NCBI GenBank assembly: GCA_047622605.1
Contig: JBLHND010000011.1
Span: 1 to 36,263, forward strand
DNA length: 36,263 nt
Source: Motiliproteus sp047622605
GTDB lineage: Bacteria; Pseudomonadota; Gammaproteobacteria; Pseudomonadales; Balneatricaceae
Direction of reading: 5' to 3'
Position 1 is the stretch's first letter, and each line of letters begins with the position of its first letter. The position numbers were made by a program, and so were the translations under genes. The notes beneath the pieces are model-generated. The model was not told where the DNA came from. It searched no databases and saw nothing but the letters and a program-made list of their open reading frames with translations. Below, in pieces: positions 7,417 to 15,595 of the stretch.

Positions 7417-9687
7417 GTGGCGCAGCTAATGCGGCCCGTTGAGGAGGGGCTTAAGCACTACCGGCTGCCGATAGTTCTGCTGCTGCTGGGGGTGTTCGCC
7501 TTGACCCTGTGGCAGGTGGCGAGCTGGACGCGTCATAATGAACTGGGAAATTTACAGCGCGCGCTGGAGCTGAACCTGTCTCGCTATATCCTAAGTCTCA
7601 ATGGCGAGCTGGAAAAATACCAGAATCTACCTGCGCTGCTGGCCACCGATCGCTCCTTTAAAGAGCTGCTCTATAACCCCGGAAACCCGGCGATCGGCAG
7701 CAGCTTAAATCGTTACCTGGCGGATGTCAGGCGTATTACGGGTGCCTCTGATATCTATCTGATGGCACCCTCGGGGGAGACTCTTGCGGCCAGTAACTGG
7801 GATCAGCCCAGCTCCTTTATCGGCAAGAACTTTAACTACAGGCCCTATTTTCAGCAAGCCCTGAGTGGCGGCGAGGGACGCTATTTTGCTCTGGGGACCA
7901 CGTCGCGTAAGCGAGGCTATTATTTCTCTCATCCGATCCGGAGTGACGCTGAGGTGGTTGGCGTGGTGGTGGTCAAAATTGACCTTAATGATATTGAGGA
8001 GCAATGGAATGATGAGCTGACCGACCTGTTGGTCACCGATATTGATGACGTCATCTTTATCAGCACTCGCGAATCCTGGAAGTTCAAGACCTTGGAACTG
8101 CTATCCGGTTCGGATCTGAAGCGGATCGTCGGCAGCCTGCGTTATGCTGATCAGCCCCTGGTATCGTTACCCATTAGCCAGCGGGAGAAGATCAGTGCCA
8201 ATGTCGAGTTAATCACCTTGCTCGAGGAGGTGAGCGGCCAGAGTGAACGTTCCATCGATCGTATCATTGGTAGCCGTTACCTGCTGGTGCGACAGTCTCT
8301 GCCCGAGGCGGAGCTGAGGGTGGTGGCACTGGCTAAATTGACCCAGGTCTCGGCGCGGGTGTGGGGTGCGGTGATGCTCACGGCGGTGGTGCTTACCCTG
8401 CTGGTGCTGCTAGGGCTGTTTTTGCTGCTGCGGCAGAAAATAATCCATGAACGGCGTCGTTTTAAGGAGCATGCCAACCGGGCCCTGGAGCTGAGTGAGG
8501 CCCGAGTGCGGGCGGTTATTGATAATACCCAGGCGGGGCTGATCACGCTCGATGCCCAGGGTCGAATAGAATCTTTTAACCCCACCGCAGAAGCCCTGTT
8601 CGGCTACGATGCTGCGCTGATCGCCAGCCGTTATTTCAGTGTCCTTATCGCCTCACCGGATCGGGGCCTGTGCTGGCGCATTATCACCGAGCCCCAGGAT
8701 GATCTGCCCGCCGATGTCCAGGTACCTCTGATTGAGGCTCAGGCCAGGCGCCAGGATGGCGAACTGTTCCCGATAGAGTTGACCCTGGTCGCGGTTTGGT
8801 ATCATGGCGAGCGTAAGTTTATCGTCACCATTCACGATATGACCGAACGCAAGCAGTATGAGCTGTCCTTGCGTGAAGCCCGGGATCTTTTAGAGCAACG
8901 CGTGCAGGAGCGAACCCAGGAATTGTCGAGTGCCAATCAGCGTTTACGCACCGAAATTGAGCAGCATCATCATACCCAGGAAGCGCTGATCCAGACCGCT
9001 AAACTGGCGGTATTGGGTGAGTTGGCGGCAGGTATTAACCATGAATTGAATCAGCCGATGACCGCGATCAGGGCCTATGCTGATAATGCCCGTCAATATC
9101 TACAGCGGCAGCGGCTGGACCGAGCCGAAGAGAATCTGCTGGAGATAGCCGGGCTGACCGAGCGGATGGCTAAGATCATCGCCCCGTTAAAGGTGTTCTC
9201 ACGCAAGAGCAGCGGGTTGGCGGAACCTGTCGCGCTGCAAGAGGTACGCAAAGGCGCGATGTCGATCCTGTATGGTCGGCTGCAGAGCGAGCAGGTGGCG
9301 ATTCTCTGGGCACCGCAGATCGACGCTATTCTGGTGATGGGGGATAGGGTACGGCTCGAACAGGTGATGGTCAATCTGCTTAGCAATGCGATTCAGGCGA
9401 TGCAGGGTTGCGGTGCTAAGCGGATAGAGATCAATTGTCAGCAGGAGGCGGCCACGGTGTGCCTGAGTATTCGTGATTACGGCCCAGGCATCGACCCTGG
9501 TACGCAGGGCAAGGTGTTCGAACCGTTCTATACCACCAAGTCTGCCGGTGAGGGCCTGGGCCTGGGGTTGTCCATCTCCAAACGTATCGTCGAAAGTCTG
9601 GGTGGTGAGTTGAATGCCAATAACCATCCGGATGGCGGGGCCTGTTTTAATCTGCGCTTACAGCAGGTTATGCCGAAGCCGCAGTAG
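7417..9687 (+). CDS. dctB: C4-dicarboxylate sensor histidine kinase DctB
   Basis: This is a 756-residue membrane kinase. An N-terminal membrane segment (about residues 17-37) is followed by a periplasmic double-Cache sensor with the DctB-like stretches DVRRITGASDIYLM and GKNFNYRPYFQQAL, a second membrane segment (about 310-335), a PAS domain (about 365-485), a coiled coil, then a HisKA domain with the phosphorylated histidine near residue 542 (GINHELNQPMTAIRAYADN) and an ATPase domain (NLLSNAIQAM, DYGPGI, GLGLGLSI). DctB senses succinate, fumarate or malate and phosphorylates DctD. The start could be GTG 7417 or ATG 7429; neither has a good ribosome site. The intracellular PAS domain is additional to the rhizobial DctB plan. 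dctD lies 2.3 kb further on, separated by two minus-strand genes. Confidence 0.93.
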   Translation: MAQLMRPVEEGLKHYRLPIVLLLLGVFALTLWQVASWTRHNELGNLQRALELNLSRYILSLNGELEKYQNLPALLATDRSFKELLYNPGNPAIGSSLNRYLADVRRITGASDIYLMAPSGETLAASNWDQPSSFIGKNFNYRPYFQQALSGGEGRYFALGTTSRKRGYYFSHPIRSDAEVVGVVVVKIDLNDIEEQWNDELTDLLVTDIDDVIFISTRESWKFKTLELLSGSDLKRIVGSLRYADQPLVSLPISQREKISANVELITLLEEVSGQSERSIDRIIGSRYLLVRQSLPEAELRVVALAKLTQVSARVWGAVMLTAVVLTLLVLLGLFLLLRQKIIHERRRFKEHANRALELSEARVRAVIDNTQAGLITLDAQGRIESFNPTAEALFGYDAALIASRYFSVLIASPDRGLCWRIITEPQDDLPADVQVPLIEAQARRQDGELFPIELTLVAVWYHGERKFIVTIHDMTERKQYELSLREARDLLEQRVQERTQELSSANQRLRTEIEQHHHTQEALIQTAKLAVLGELAAGINHELNQPMTAIRAYADNARQYLQRQRLDRAEENLLEIAGLTERMAKIIAPLKVFSRKSSGLAEPVALQEVRKGAMSILYGRLQSEQVAILWAPQIDAILVMGDRVRLEQVMVNLLSNAIQAMQGCGAKRIEINCQQEAATVCLSIRDYGPGIDPGTQGKVFEPFYTTKSAGEGLGLGLSISKRIVESLGGELNANNHPDGGACFNLRLQQVMPKPQ

Positions 9688-9814
9688 GCGTGCTCTGCGG
9701 TCTTGAATAGCAAGATGACCTGAAGTCACTGTGCCTACCTCTAGGAGACTGGTCGCAATGCGGATTTCGCAGTAGGCCAGTCTGTTTTCGGACAGCCTCC
9801 AGCGGGATCTGTCG

Positions 9815-10711
9815 CTAATATTTTGCAGCCACCGTCCTGTTTCGTCCTGAATTCTTGGCATCGTAGAGTGCGTTGTCAGATAAGCGCAGTAGGAAATCAA
9901 AATCAACGTTAGAATATTTATGGCTGACCACCAAGCCGATGCTAACTGTGATATTTATGTTGTCAACGGGTTGGTTTTCAATGCTTTCTCTAATATTTTC
10001 TGCGAATATAAAGGCGTTAGCTTCATCCATGTCTGGTAGCACTAAGATAAACTCTTCACCGCCCATTCTTGCGATTATATCCTGAGCTCTGCGATCTTTA
10101 GTAAGTATGTTGGCTAGGTGTGTTAATACCTTGTCTCCCGCCGGATGACCGTAGGTATCATTAACTTTTTTAAATAAATCTATATCAATAGACAATAATG
10201 CAAAGGTTGATGAATTTCTTACCACCTGACTCGTAAGTCTTTTTACCTGAACTAGCATTTCGCGCCTATTCAGCAAGCCGGTCAGTGAATCCGTGGTTGC
10301 GAGTAGATAAAGATCTCTGGATTGCTGTTCCAGTTTTTCTTTCGCTATTATTAATTCATCGTACAGCAGGTCTCTGTTGCTACACACATAGATGGACCAA
10401 AAGGAGGTGCCTTGTTCCTCTAGTCTTATGTTGACGACTACAGGTATTTTTTTCCCCTCTTTACCACACCAATGCATCTGACTTTCTTGTATGATCTTCT
10501 CTTTTATAAGGATCGGATAAATATAACTATCTATAAAGATACGTGAGGCTTTGCTAAAGCAGCTGGTTATGAGGCCATTAACGATATTATCGTTAGATTG
10601 TTCACTTAGATTACAGATATAGGTATTGCAGAAAACTATCTCTCTGTTCTTATTGACAACCAAATGCCCTGAACAAAAGTTATTAAGATTCTGCAAGGTT
10701 TTGTTTTTCAT
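9815..10711 (-). CDS. PAS-GGDEF diguanylate cyclase
   Basis: This 298-residue soluble protein makes cyclic di-GMP from GTP. An N-terminal PAS-like domain (about 13-115, GHLVVNKNREIVFCN) is joined by a short coiled coil to a GGDEF domain (about 135-298). The active-site loop is GGEEF at 217-221, the entry motif is TTDSLTGLLNRRE, and an inhibitory RxxD site (RAQD, 208-211) lies five residues before GGEEF, so product feedback is expected. It lies seven bases after the RsbQ-like hydrolase gene and is surely co-transcribed. The pairing mirrors RsbQ with PAS-containing RsbP in Bacillus, so the PAS domain probably receives the hydrolase signal. The DNA is more AT-rich than dctB and dctD on either side. 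Confidence 0.9.
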   Translation of the reverse strand: MKNKTLQNLNNFCSGHLVVNKNREIVFCNTYICNLSEQSNDNIVNGLITSCFSKASRIFIDSYIYPILIKEKIIQESQMHWCGKEGKKIPVVVNIRLEEQGTSFWSIYVCSNRDLLYDELIIAKEKLEQQSRDLYLLATTDSLTGLLNRREMLVQVKRLTSQVVRNSSTFALLSIDIDLFKKVNDTYGHPAGDKVLTHLANILTKDRRAQDIIARMGGEEFILVLPDMDEANAFIFAENIRESIENQPVDNINITVSIGLVVSHKYSNVDFDFLLRLSDNALYDAKNSGRNRTVAAKY

Positions 10712-10717
10712 TAATAC

Positions 10718-11518
10718 TTACCCGACAAAACGGTTGACGATGGGGCTCGTCTGCTGGGGATGAGTCATGTGCAGGCAGTGGCCTTCTGCTTCTATAACGA
10801 CCAGTTCACTATGGGCTATGTTTGCGGCCATGTAGCGTCCAACACTTACATTTGCCAAGGCATCATTTGAGCTTTGCAGTATGAGGGTGGGGCAGGTTAT
10901 GTCTTTTAATATATGTCTGTAATCCGAAAAAAAAGTGGCTTTGGCGAAGGTCTTGGCTACTATCGGATCGGTACTGCAAAAACTTCCTGATAACTCACCT
11001 ATGAGTTCCTGCGATTGAGAGTTCCCTATAACTAGGGGTGCCAAATAATTGGCCCAGCCAATATAGTTTTTATCCATAAGACCGATTAGTTCTTCTAAGT
11101 CACTGCGTTCAAAGCCCCCTTTGTAATCGGGTGGTATATTTAAAAAGCAGGGTGATGGGCAAATCATAACAATCTTTTTTATTATTTCTGGTGTTTGAAG
11201 GTGCGCTATCGAGGCGATTATGCTGCTTACAGAGTGCCCTATGATAGTGACATTCTTGAGTTGCAGATCATCTATTATGTCTATAATATCTTCGGCGTAA
11301 CCTTCCAAGGTTCCGTATTTTTCAATTGAGTAGTTAGTTAACAAGGAGTTTCCAGAACCGATATAATCGAATAGCACGACTTGATTATTTTTTTCTAATT
11401 CAGGTAGCACATGTCGCCACATGTTTTGATCGCATCCAAATCCATTGGCGAGGATTAATGTCGATGAGTTTTTTATTCCGGATACCTTGACATTGTTTCT
11501 AACGCTTACACTGCTCAT
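10718..11518 (-). CDS. RsbQ-like alpha/beta hydrolase (signal receptor type)
   Basis: The sequence closely follows Bacillus RsbQ, the bacterial relative of the plant receptors D14 and KAI2: VRNNVKVSG, NGFGCDQNMW, LFDYIGSGNS, GHSVSS, FCSTDP and FAKATFFSDYRHIL. The catalytic triad falls at Ser96, Asp219 and His247, the numbering I recall for RsbQ. The ATG at 11518 has an AGGA site eight bases upstream and gives an RsbQ-like N-terminus; the longer start at 11542 has none. RsbQ family proteins bind a small hydrophobic or butenolide-like ligand and activate a PAS-containing partner. Here the partner is the adjacent diguanylate cyclase, which suggests a ligand-to-c-di-GMP module. The ligand is unknown. 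Confidence 0.88.
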   Translation of the reverse strand: MSSVSVRNNVKVSGIKNSSTLILANGFGCDQNMWRHVLPELEKNNQVVLFDYIGSGNSLLTNYSIEKYGTLEGYAEDIIDIIDDLQLKNVTIIGHSVSSIIASIAHLQTPEIIKKIVMICPSPCFLNIPPDYKGGFERSDLEELIGLMDKNYIGWANYLAPLVIGNSQSQELIGELSGSFCSTDPIVAKTFAKATFFSDYRHILKDITCPTLILQSSNDALANVSVGRYMAANIAHSELVVIEAEGHCLHMTHPQQTSPIVNRFVG

Positions 11519-12027
11519 ATCTATTCCTGATGTATAGCTCATGACAGATGGCGATTAATAATGATCATACTACAAAAATAAAGATACATGCTGCCGTTAT
11601 TTCAGATAATACCTGCGACTCTTGGTGACAAGAGGGAGGGGATGGGGGGCCGCTGCGGCAAGGGTCTGCGTCTTCCAGTCAAAGACTATATGCATCACGA
11701 TGAAGCCTAAGTGTTTTTTGGTTAAGCCTAGCCGTACTCAGCTTTCTGTTGCGGTGACCCTTGACCCTTGACCCTTGGTCAAGAGTATCGTTTCTCTGTG
11801 GACATGCGGCGCGCTCTGTTGCGACCTGTGCGGGCCAAAATATCTGGGCTGTGATGGTGACCGGTATGGGGGAGAGGGACAAGGGTACTTGCAGGCTGCC
11901 ATCGATGAGCCAAGCCGAAGGGGCGTCCTGAGGGCTTGTCCATAGAGCACCTTTCTCAGGGTACGTTGGGGCTCGCCGGTTAATCCGGTATCATCGTTTT
12001 ACTGTCTTTAAATTGGAAACCCGCCCG
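11519..12027. other. Intergenic region between rsbQ-like gene and dctD
   Basis: No convincing gene is seen. The part near 11545-11600 is AT-rich and probably holds the minus-strand promoter. Three perfect copies of TGACCCT occur at 11755-11775. The dctD ribosome site (GGAAA, 12015-12019) closes the region. The dctD promoter itself was not identified. Confidence 0.6.
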
Positions 12028-13392
12028 ATGGATTTAAGTCTGCCTACCGTTATCCTGATCGATGATGAAAAACATATACGTTCTGCCGGCAGCCAGACAC
12101 TGGAGCTGGCAGGCTACCAGGTGCGTGCGCTGGATAATGCCGCCTCTGCCCTGAATCATATCAGCGAGGCCTGGGCCGGTGTCCTGGTGACCGATATCAA
12201 TATGCCGGGTATGGATGGGTTGGAGCTGATGGCGCGGGTCCGAGCGATCGATCCTGACCTGCCGGTTATTCTGATCACCGGCCATGGGGATATCTCGATG
12301 GCGGTTAATGCGATCCGCGACGGTGCCTACGATTTTATTGAGAAACCTTTCCCCGCGGATTTGCTGGCGGATGTCGTCAAACGCGCCATGGAGAAGCGAG
12401 CGCTTACTATCGAAAACCGTAACCTGCGACAGGAATTGCTGGCGCAGAGTGCGCCGGGTCCGCGCATTATTGGTAAGACACCGCCCATACAGCGCATGCG
12501 GCAGTTACTGGCTCAGGTCGCCGATACGCCGGCGGATATTCTGCTGATGGGCGAGACCGGTACCGGTAAAGATCTGGTGGCGCGTTTTATTCATGAAAAC
12601 AGCCGGCGTAAAGACCATAACTTTGTCGCGATTAACTGCGGTGGCATGCCGGAAAATCTGATCGAGAGTGAACTCTTTGGGCACGAGAAAGGCGCTTTTA
12701 CCGATGCCAAGAAACAGCGCATCGGCAAGTTGGAGCATGCGCATGGCGGCACCCTGTTTCTGGATGAGATCGAGAGTATGCCGATGTCGTTGCAGATAAA
12801 ACTGCTGCGCGTCCTGGAGGAGCGAACGATCGAGCGCCTGGGGGCCAATGACGTTATTTCTCTGGATCTGCGCATCGTTGCCGCCACCAAGGCAGATCTT
12901 AAATTACTCAGCCAGCAGGGGGTGTTTAGAGAGGATCTCTACTATCGGCTGAACGTGGTGCGGGTGGATATCCCGCCGTTACGCGAGCGCAGTGAAGATG
13001 TACCGCTGTTATTTCAGCATTTTGCCCTGATTGCATCGGCGCAGTTTCAGCGCGAGGTGCCGGCCTTGAGTCTGGCGCGGGTTCATAGTCTGGTCAGTTA
13101 TGACTGGCCGGGTAATGTGCGTGAACTACGCAATGTAGCAGAGCGTTATGTGCTGCTGGGCGAAAGCTGTACCTTTGATTTTGATCAGTTGATCCCACAG
13201 CTGGATGAGAGCGCGGCTGGCTTGAGCTTGCCGGAAAAGGTAGAGCGGTTTGAAAAATTGCTTATCGAAGAAGCGCTGGCGCTCTGTGGCGGAGGAATTA
13301 AGGAGGCGTTAACACTGCTGGGGCTGCCCCGCAAGACCCTGTATGACAAGATGCGCAAGCATCAGCTGGATAAGCAGGACTTTAAAGACTAA
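12028..13392 (+). CDS. dctD: C4-dicarboxylate response regulator DctD (sigma-54 activator)
   Basis: DctD is the NtrC-type activator paired with DctB. The receiver domain (about 5-120) has the phosphorylated aspartate near residue 56 in LVTDINMPGMDGL. The AAA+ domain (about 147-375) has Walker A GETGTGKD near residue 175, the sigma-54 contact loop GAFTDA, and Walker B GTLFLDEI. The C-terminal Fis-type helix-turn-helix is IKEALTLLGLPRKTLYDKMRKHQL. The ATG at 12028 fits the ribosome site; an in-frame TTG at 12013 is less likely. A sigma-54 promoter 5' of dctP, 360 bases downstream, is the obvious target. Confidence 0.95.
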   Translation: MDLSLPTVILIDDEKHIRSAGSQTLELAGYQVRALDNAASALNHISEAWAGVLVTDINMPGMDGLELMARVRAIDPDLPVILITGHGDISMAVNAIRDGAYDFIEKPFPADLLADVVKRAMEKRALTIENRNLRQELLAQSAPGPRIIGKTPPIQRMRQLLAQVADTPADILLMGETGTGKDLVARFIHENSRRKDHNFVAINCGGMPENLIESELFGHEKGAFTDAKKQRIGKLEHAHGGTLFLDEIESMPMSLQIKLLRVLEERTIERLGANDVISLDLRIVAATKADLKLLSQQGVFREDLYYRLNVVRVDIPPLRERSEDVPLLFQHFALIASAQFQREVPALSLARVHSLVSYDWPGNVRELRNVAERYVLLGESCTFDFDQLIPQLDESAAGLSLPEKVERFEKLLIEEALALCGGGIKEALTLLGLPRKTLYDKMRKHQLDKQDFKD

Positions 13393-13457
13393 TTGTGGGT
13401 CGGCTTTTTGTAGGTTGGCGCTGCCCTTTCCCTACGGGCTTAGCGCACTTCCTACAT

Positions 13458-13532
13458 CCCTGTAGGTCGAAAGTAGTCCGACAAGGCTAGCAAGGTGCGC
13501 CCATCGTCAGGCTAAAGTACCGACCTACAGGG
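13458..13532. repeat. Long intergenic inverted repeat after dctD
   Basis: A perfect 12-bp inverted repeat (CCCTGTAGGTCG at 13458-13469 and its complement at 13521-13532) encloses 51 bases. Nearby TGTAGGTTGG and CCTACA copies from 13410 onward add further pairing. It resembles REP-type elements, and the rest of 13393-13749 holds no recognisable gene. Upstream DctD-binding sites would be expected here but I could not define them. Confidence 0.6.
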
Positions 13533-13749
13533 GGGGTGCATCGCTTTTACAAAGGCTTAAAACTGACTACTCTTCAATCTCTTAGACTTTCGTATAAGGG
13601 CTCATGGGTGGAAAACCACCCCTTTTTCAAGTGCCAGAGTGGCGGGTTTTCACCCAAACCAGGATCCTTCACGTCCGCGGAGGTTGGATATCGGCGATGC
13701 GGTCCGTACATCTATCGCAACACCATGTTATAAAATGATTTTTTATAGT

Positions 13750-13765
13750 TGGCATGGTCAGTGCT
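13750..13765 (+). promoter_or_regulatory. Putative sigma-54 promoter of dctP
   Basis: TGGCATGGTCAGTGCT matches the consensus TGGCACGN4TTGCW with the GG (-24) and GC (-12) elements correctly spaced and two mismatches. It lies about 80 bases before the dctP start and directly downstream of dctD, a sigma-54 activator, as expected for C4-dicarboxylate TRAP operons. Confidence 0.75.
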
Positions 13766-13844
13766 TTATTCTTTCAGGAGTCGTAGGTGGTCTGCGCAAT
13801 CAGGTAGTCCTTACGACAATAAAATAATCAAGAAGGAAACACGT

Positions 13845-14828
13845 ATGCGTTTTATTACAGCAGCAGTCGCTACACTCGCTTTGACTGTCGGTGCCCAGGT
13901 GGCAACCGCAGCTCCGGTCGAGATCAAGTTCTCCCACGTAGTCGCCGAAAATACCCCCAAGGGTCAGATGGCAACCAAGTTTCGCGACCTGGTCGCCGAG
14001 CGACTCGCAGGTAAGGCCGTCGTTCAGGTTTTCCCAAGCTCGCAGCTGTTTGGTGATAACAAGGTGTTGGAAGCGATGCTGCTAGGCGATGTACAGATGG
14101 CGGCTCCTTCGCTATCCAAGTTCCAGAAGTACACCCAATCTCTGCAGATCTTCGACCTGCCTTTCCTGTTCCAAGATATGGATGCGGTTGAGCGTTTCCA
14201 GCAAGGCGCTGCTGGCCAGAAGCTGTTGAGTTCGCTGGAAAATAAAGGCCTGGTAGGCCTGGGTTACCTGCATAATGGCATGAAGCAGCTGTCCGCTAGC
14301 GAAGAGCTACGTGTGCCTGCCGATGCTGCAGGCAAGAAGTTCCGTATCATGACCTCCGATGTACTCCAGGCTCAGTTTGAGGCGATCGATGCGGTGCCCC
14401 TGAAGAAACCTTTCTCCGAGGTATTTACCCTGCTGCAAACCCGGGCGATCGATGGTCAGGAAAATACGTGGTCCAACATCTACTCCAAGAAGTTCTTCGA
14501 AGTTCAGCCCTTTATCACCGAGTCTAACCACGGTGTTCTGGATTATCTGGTCGTGACTTCTGCCGAGTTCTGGATGGGACTGGACAAGGATCTGCAAGTT
14601 GAGATCAAGAAGGCACTGGATGAAGCGATTGCCTTCGGTAACAGCGTAGCGTCCGAGAAGGGTGTCAGTGATCGCCAGGCGATTATCGATTCCAAGCGTT
14701 CTGAGGTAGTGACTATTACCGCCGCAGAGCGTCAGCTGTGGGTTGAGGCGATGAAGCCTGTCTGGAAGCAGTTTGAAGACCAGATCGGTGTTGATCTGAT
14801 CGAAGCCGCCGCCGCGTCTAATCAGTAA
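13845..14828 (+). CDS. dctP: TRAP transporter substrate-binding protein DctP (C4-dicarboxylate)
   Basis: This periplasmic binding protein of about 327 residues delivers succinate, fumarate or malate to the DctQM membrane unit. A signal peptide (MRFITAAVATLALTVGAQVATA) is cut near residue 23. The mature part begins VEIKFSHVVAENTPKG, and family motifs include FPSSQLFGDNKVLEAMLLG, FDLPFLFQD, and the carboxylate-binding arginine in KKFRIM, followed by LLQTRAIDGQENTWSNIYS. The start at 13845 has AGAAGGAAAC upstream; longer starts would disrupt the signal peptide. Adjacent dctB and dctD support the substrate assignment. Confidence 0.94.
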   Translation: MRFITAAVATLALTVGAQVATAAPVEIKFSHVVAENTPKGQMATKFRDLVAERLAGKAVVQVFPSSQLFGDNKVLEAMLLGDVQMAAPSLSKFQKYTQSLQIFDLPFLFQDMDAVERFQQGAAGQKLLSSLENKGLVGLGYLHNGMKQLSASEELRVPADAAGKKFRIMTSDVLQAQFEAIDAVPLKKPFSEVFTLLQTRAIDGQENTWSNIYSKKFFEVQPFITESNHGVLDYLVVTSAEFWMGLDKDLQVEIKKALDEAIAFGNSVASEKGVSDRQAIIDSKRSEVVTITAAERQLWVEAMKPVWKQFEDQIGVDLIEAAAASNQ

Positions 14829-14862
14829 TATAGGTCCTGAAGACGACAATGTCGTCTGTTTT

Positions 14863-14889
14863 AAAGCAGGAGCCTTCGGCTCCTGCTTT
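14863..14889 (+). terminator. Hairpin after dctP (attenuating terminator)
   Basis: A perfect 12-bp stem with a three-base loop (14863-14874 and 14878-14889) ends in CTTTATT. A smaller 7-bp stem (AGACGAC/GTCGTCT) lies at 14841-14857. The position between dctP and dctQM suggests partial termination or 3'-end protection, giving more binding protein than membrane subunits. Confidence 0.75.
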
Positions 14890-14905
14890 ATTGAGAATTG
14901 GTGTT

Positions 14906-14963
14906 GTCTCACCGGAGAGCTCTGGTGCAGAGTTTGATCCGCATAAGAGCTCTCCGGTGAGAC
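14906..14963. repeat. 18-bp perfect inverted repeat between dctP and dctQ
   Basis: GTCTCACCGGAGAGCTCT at 14906-14923 is repeated as its exact complement at 14946-14963 around a 22-base spacer. Such a stem is unusually strong for an intergenic region. It could protect the dctP transcript or be a mobile repeat; no protein-binding role is evident. Confidence 0.85.
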
Positions 14964-15040
14964 CTAGAGTCAGCCATCCGTAGTCGAGCTAAATGGCCCG
15001 CCAGGGTCTCCAACTATGATGTCAAAGGGGTATCAGCGAC

Positions 15041-15595
15041 ATGCTAGGTAAAATAATAAATAGACTGGAGGAGAGCTTTTTATGCCTCCTGCTGGTCTCG
15101 ATGACACTACTGGTGTTTGCCGAGGTGGTCGCTCGCTTCGGTTTCAATGCCGGCATTCATTGGGCTCAGGAAGTGACCCTGATGATGATGGCCTGGTTCG
15201 TCCTCTTCGGCGCCTCCTACGGCGTTAAAGTCGGCAGCCATATAGGCGTCGATGTGTTCGTTAAGATGCTACCCCGGCATATCCATCGCGGTGTCACTAT
15301 GGTCGCGATCGGGCTCTGCCTGTTTTATTGCGGACTGTTCCTTTACGGCTCCTGGGTCTATCTGAGCAAATTGCACATGATCGGTATCGAGATGGAAGAT
15401 CTGGCGATAGAAAAATGGATCCCGACCAGCGTGCTGCTCATCGGTTTTACGCTGCTGGTGGTCCGCTTTCTGAATCTTCTATGGGCGGTTATTACTCGAA
15501 AGACCGATGGTTTCCATCTCGCTGATGAGGCCAAAGAGAGTATGCATATCGCTAATGAAATCAAGGCGATGAATCAGCAGGGAGAAACGAAGTAA
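15041..15595 (+). CDS. dctQ: TRAP transporter small membrane subunit DctQ
   Basis: This 184-residue four-helix protein is the small subunit of the C4-dicarboxylate TRAP transporter. Membrane segments lie near residues 10-32, 45-65, 85-110 and 125-150, with the DctQ signature FAEVVARFGFNAGIHWAQEVTLMMMAWFVLFGASYGVKVGSHIGVDV. Its TAA stop shares one base with the dctM start, so translation of the two is coupled. The C-terminal tail is a longer cytoplasmic helix. Confidence 0.94.
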   Translation: MLGKIINRLEESFLCLLLVSMTLLVFAEVVARFGFNAGIHWAQEVTLMMMAWFVLFGASYGVKVGSHIGVDVFVKMLPRHIHRGVTMVAIGLCLFYCGLFLYGSWVYLSKLHMIGIEMEDLAIEKWIPTSVLLIGFTLLVVRFLNLLWAVITRKTDGFHLADEAKESMHIANEIKAMNQQGETK

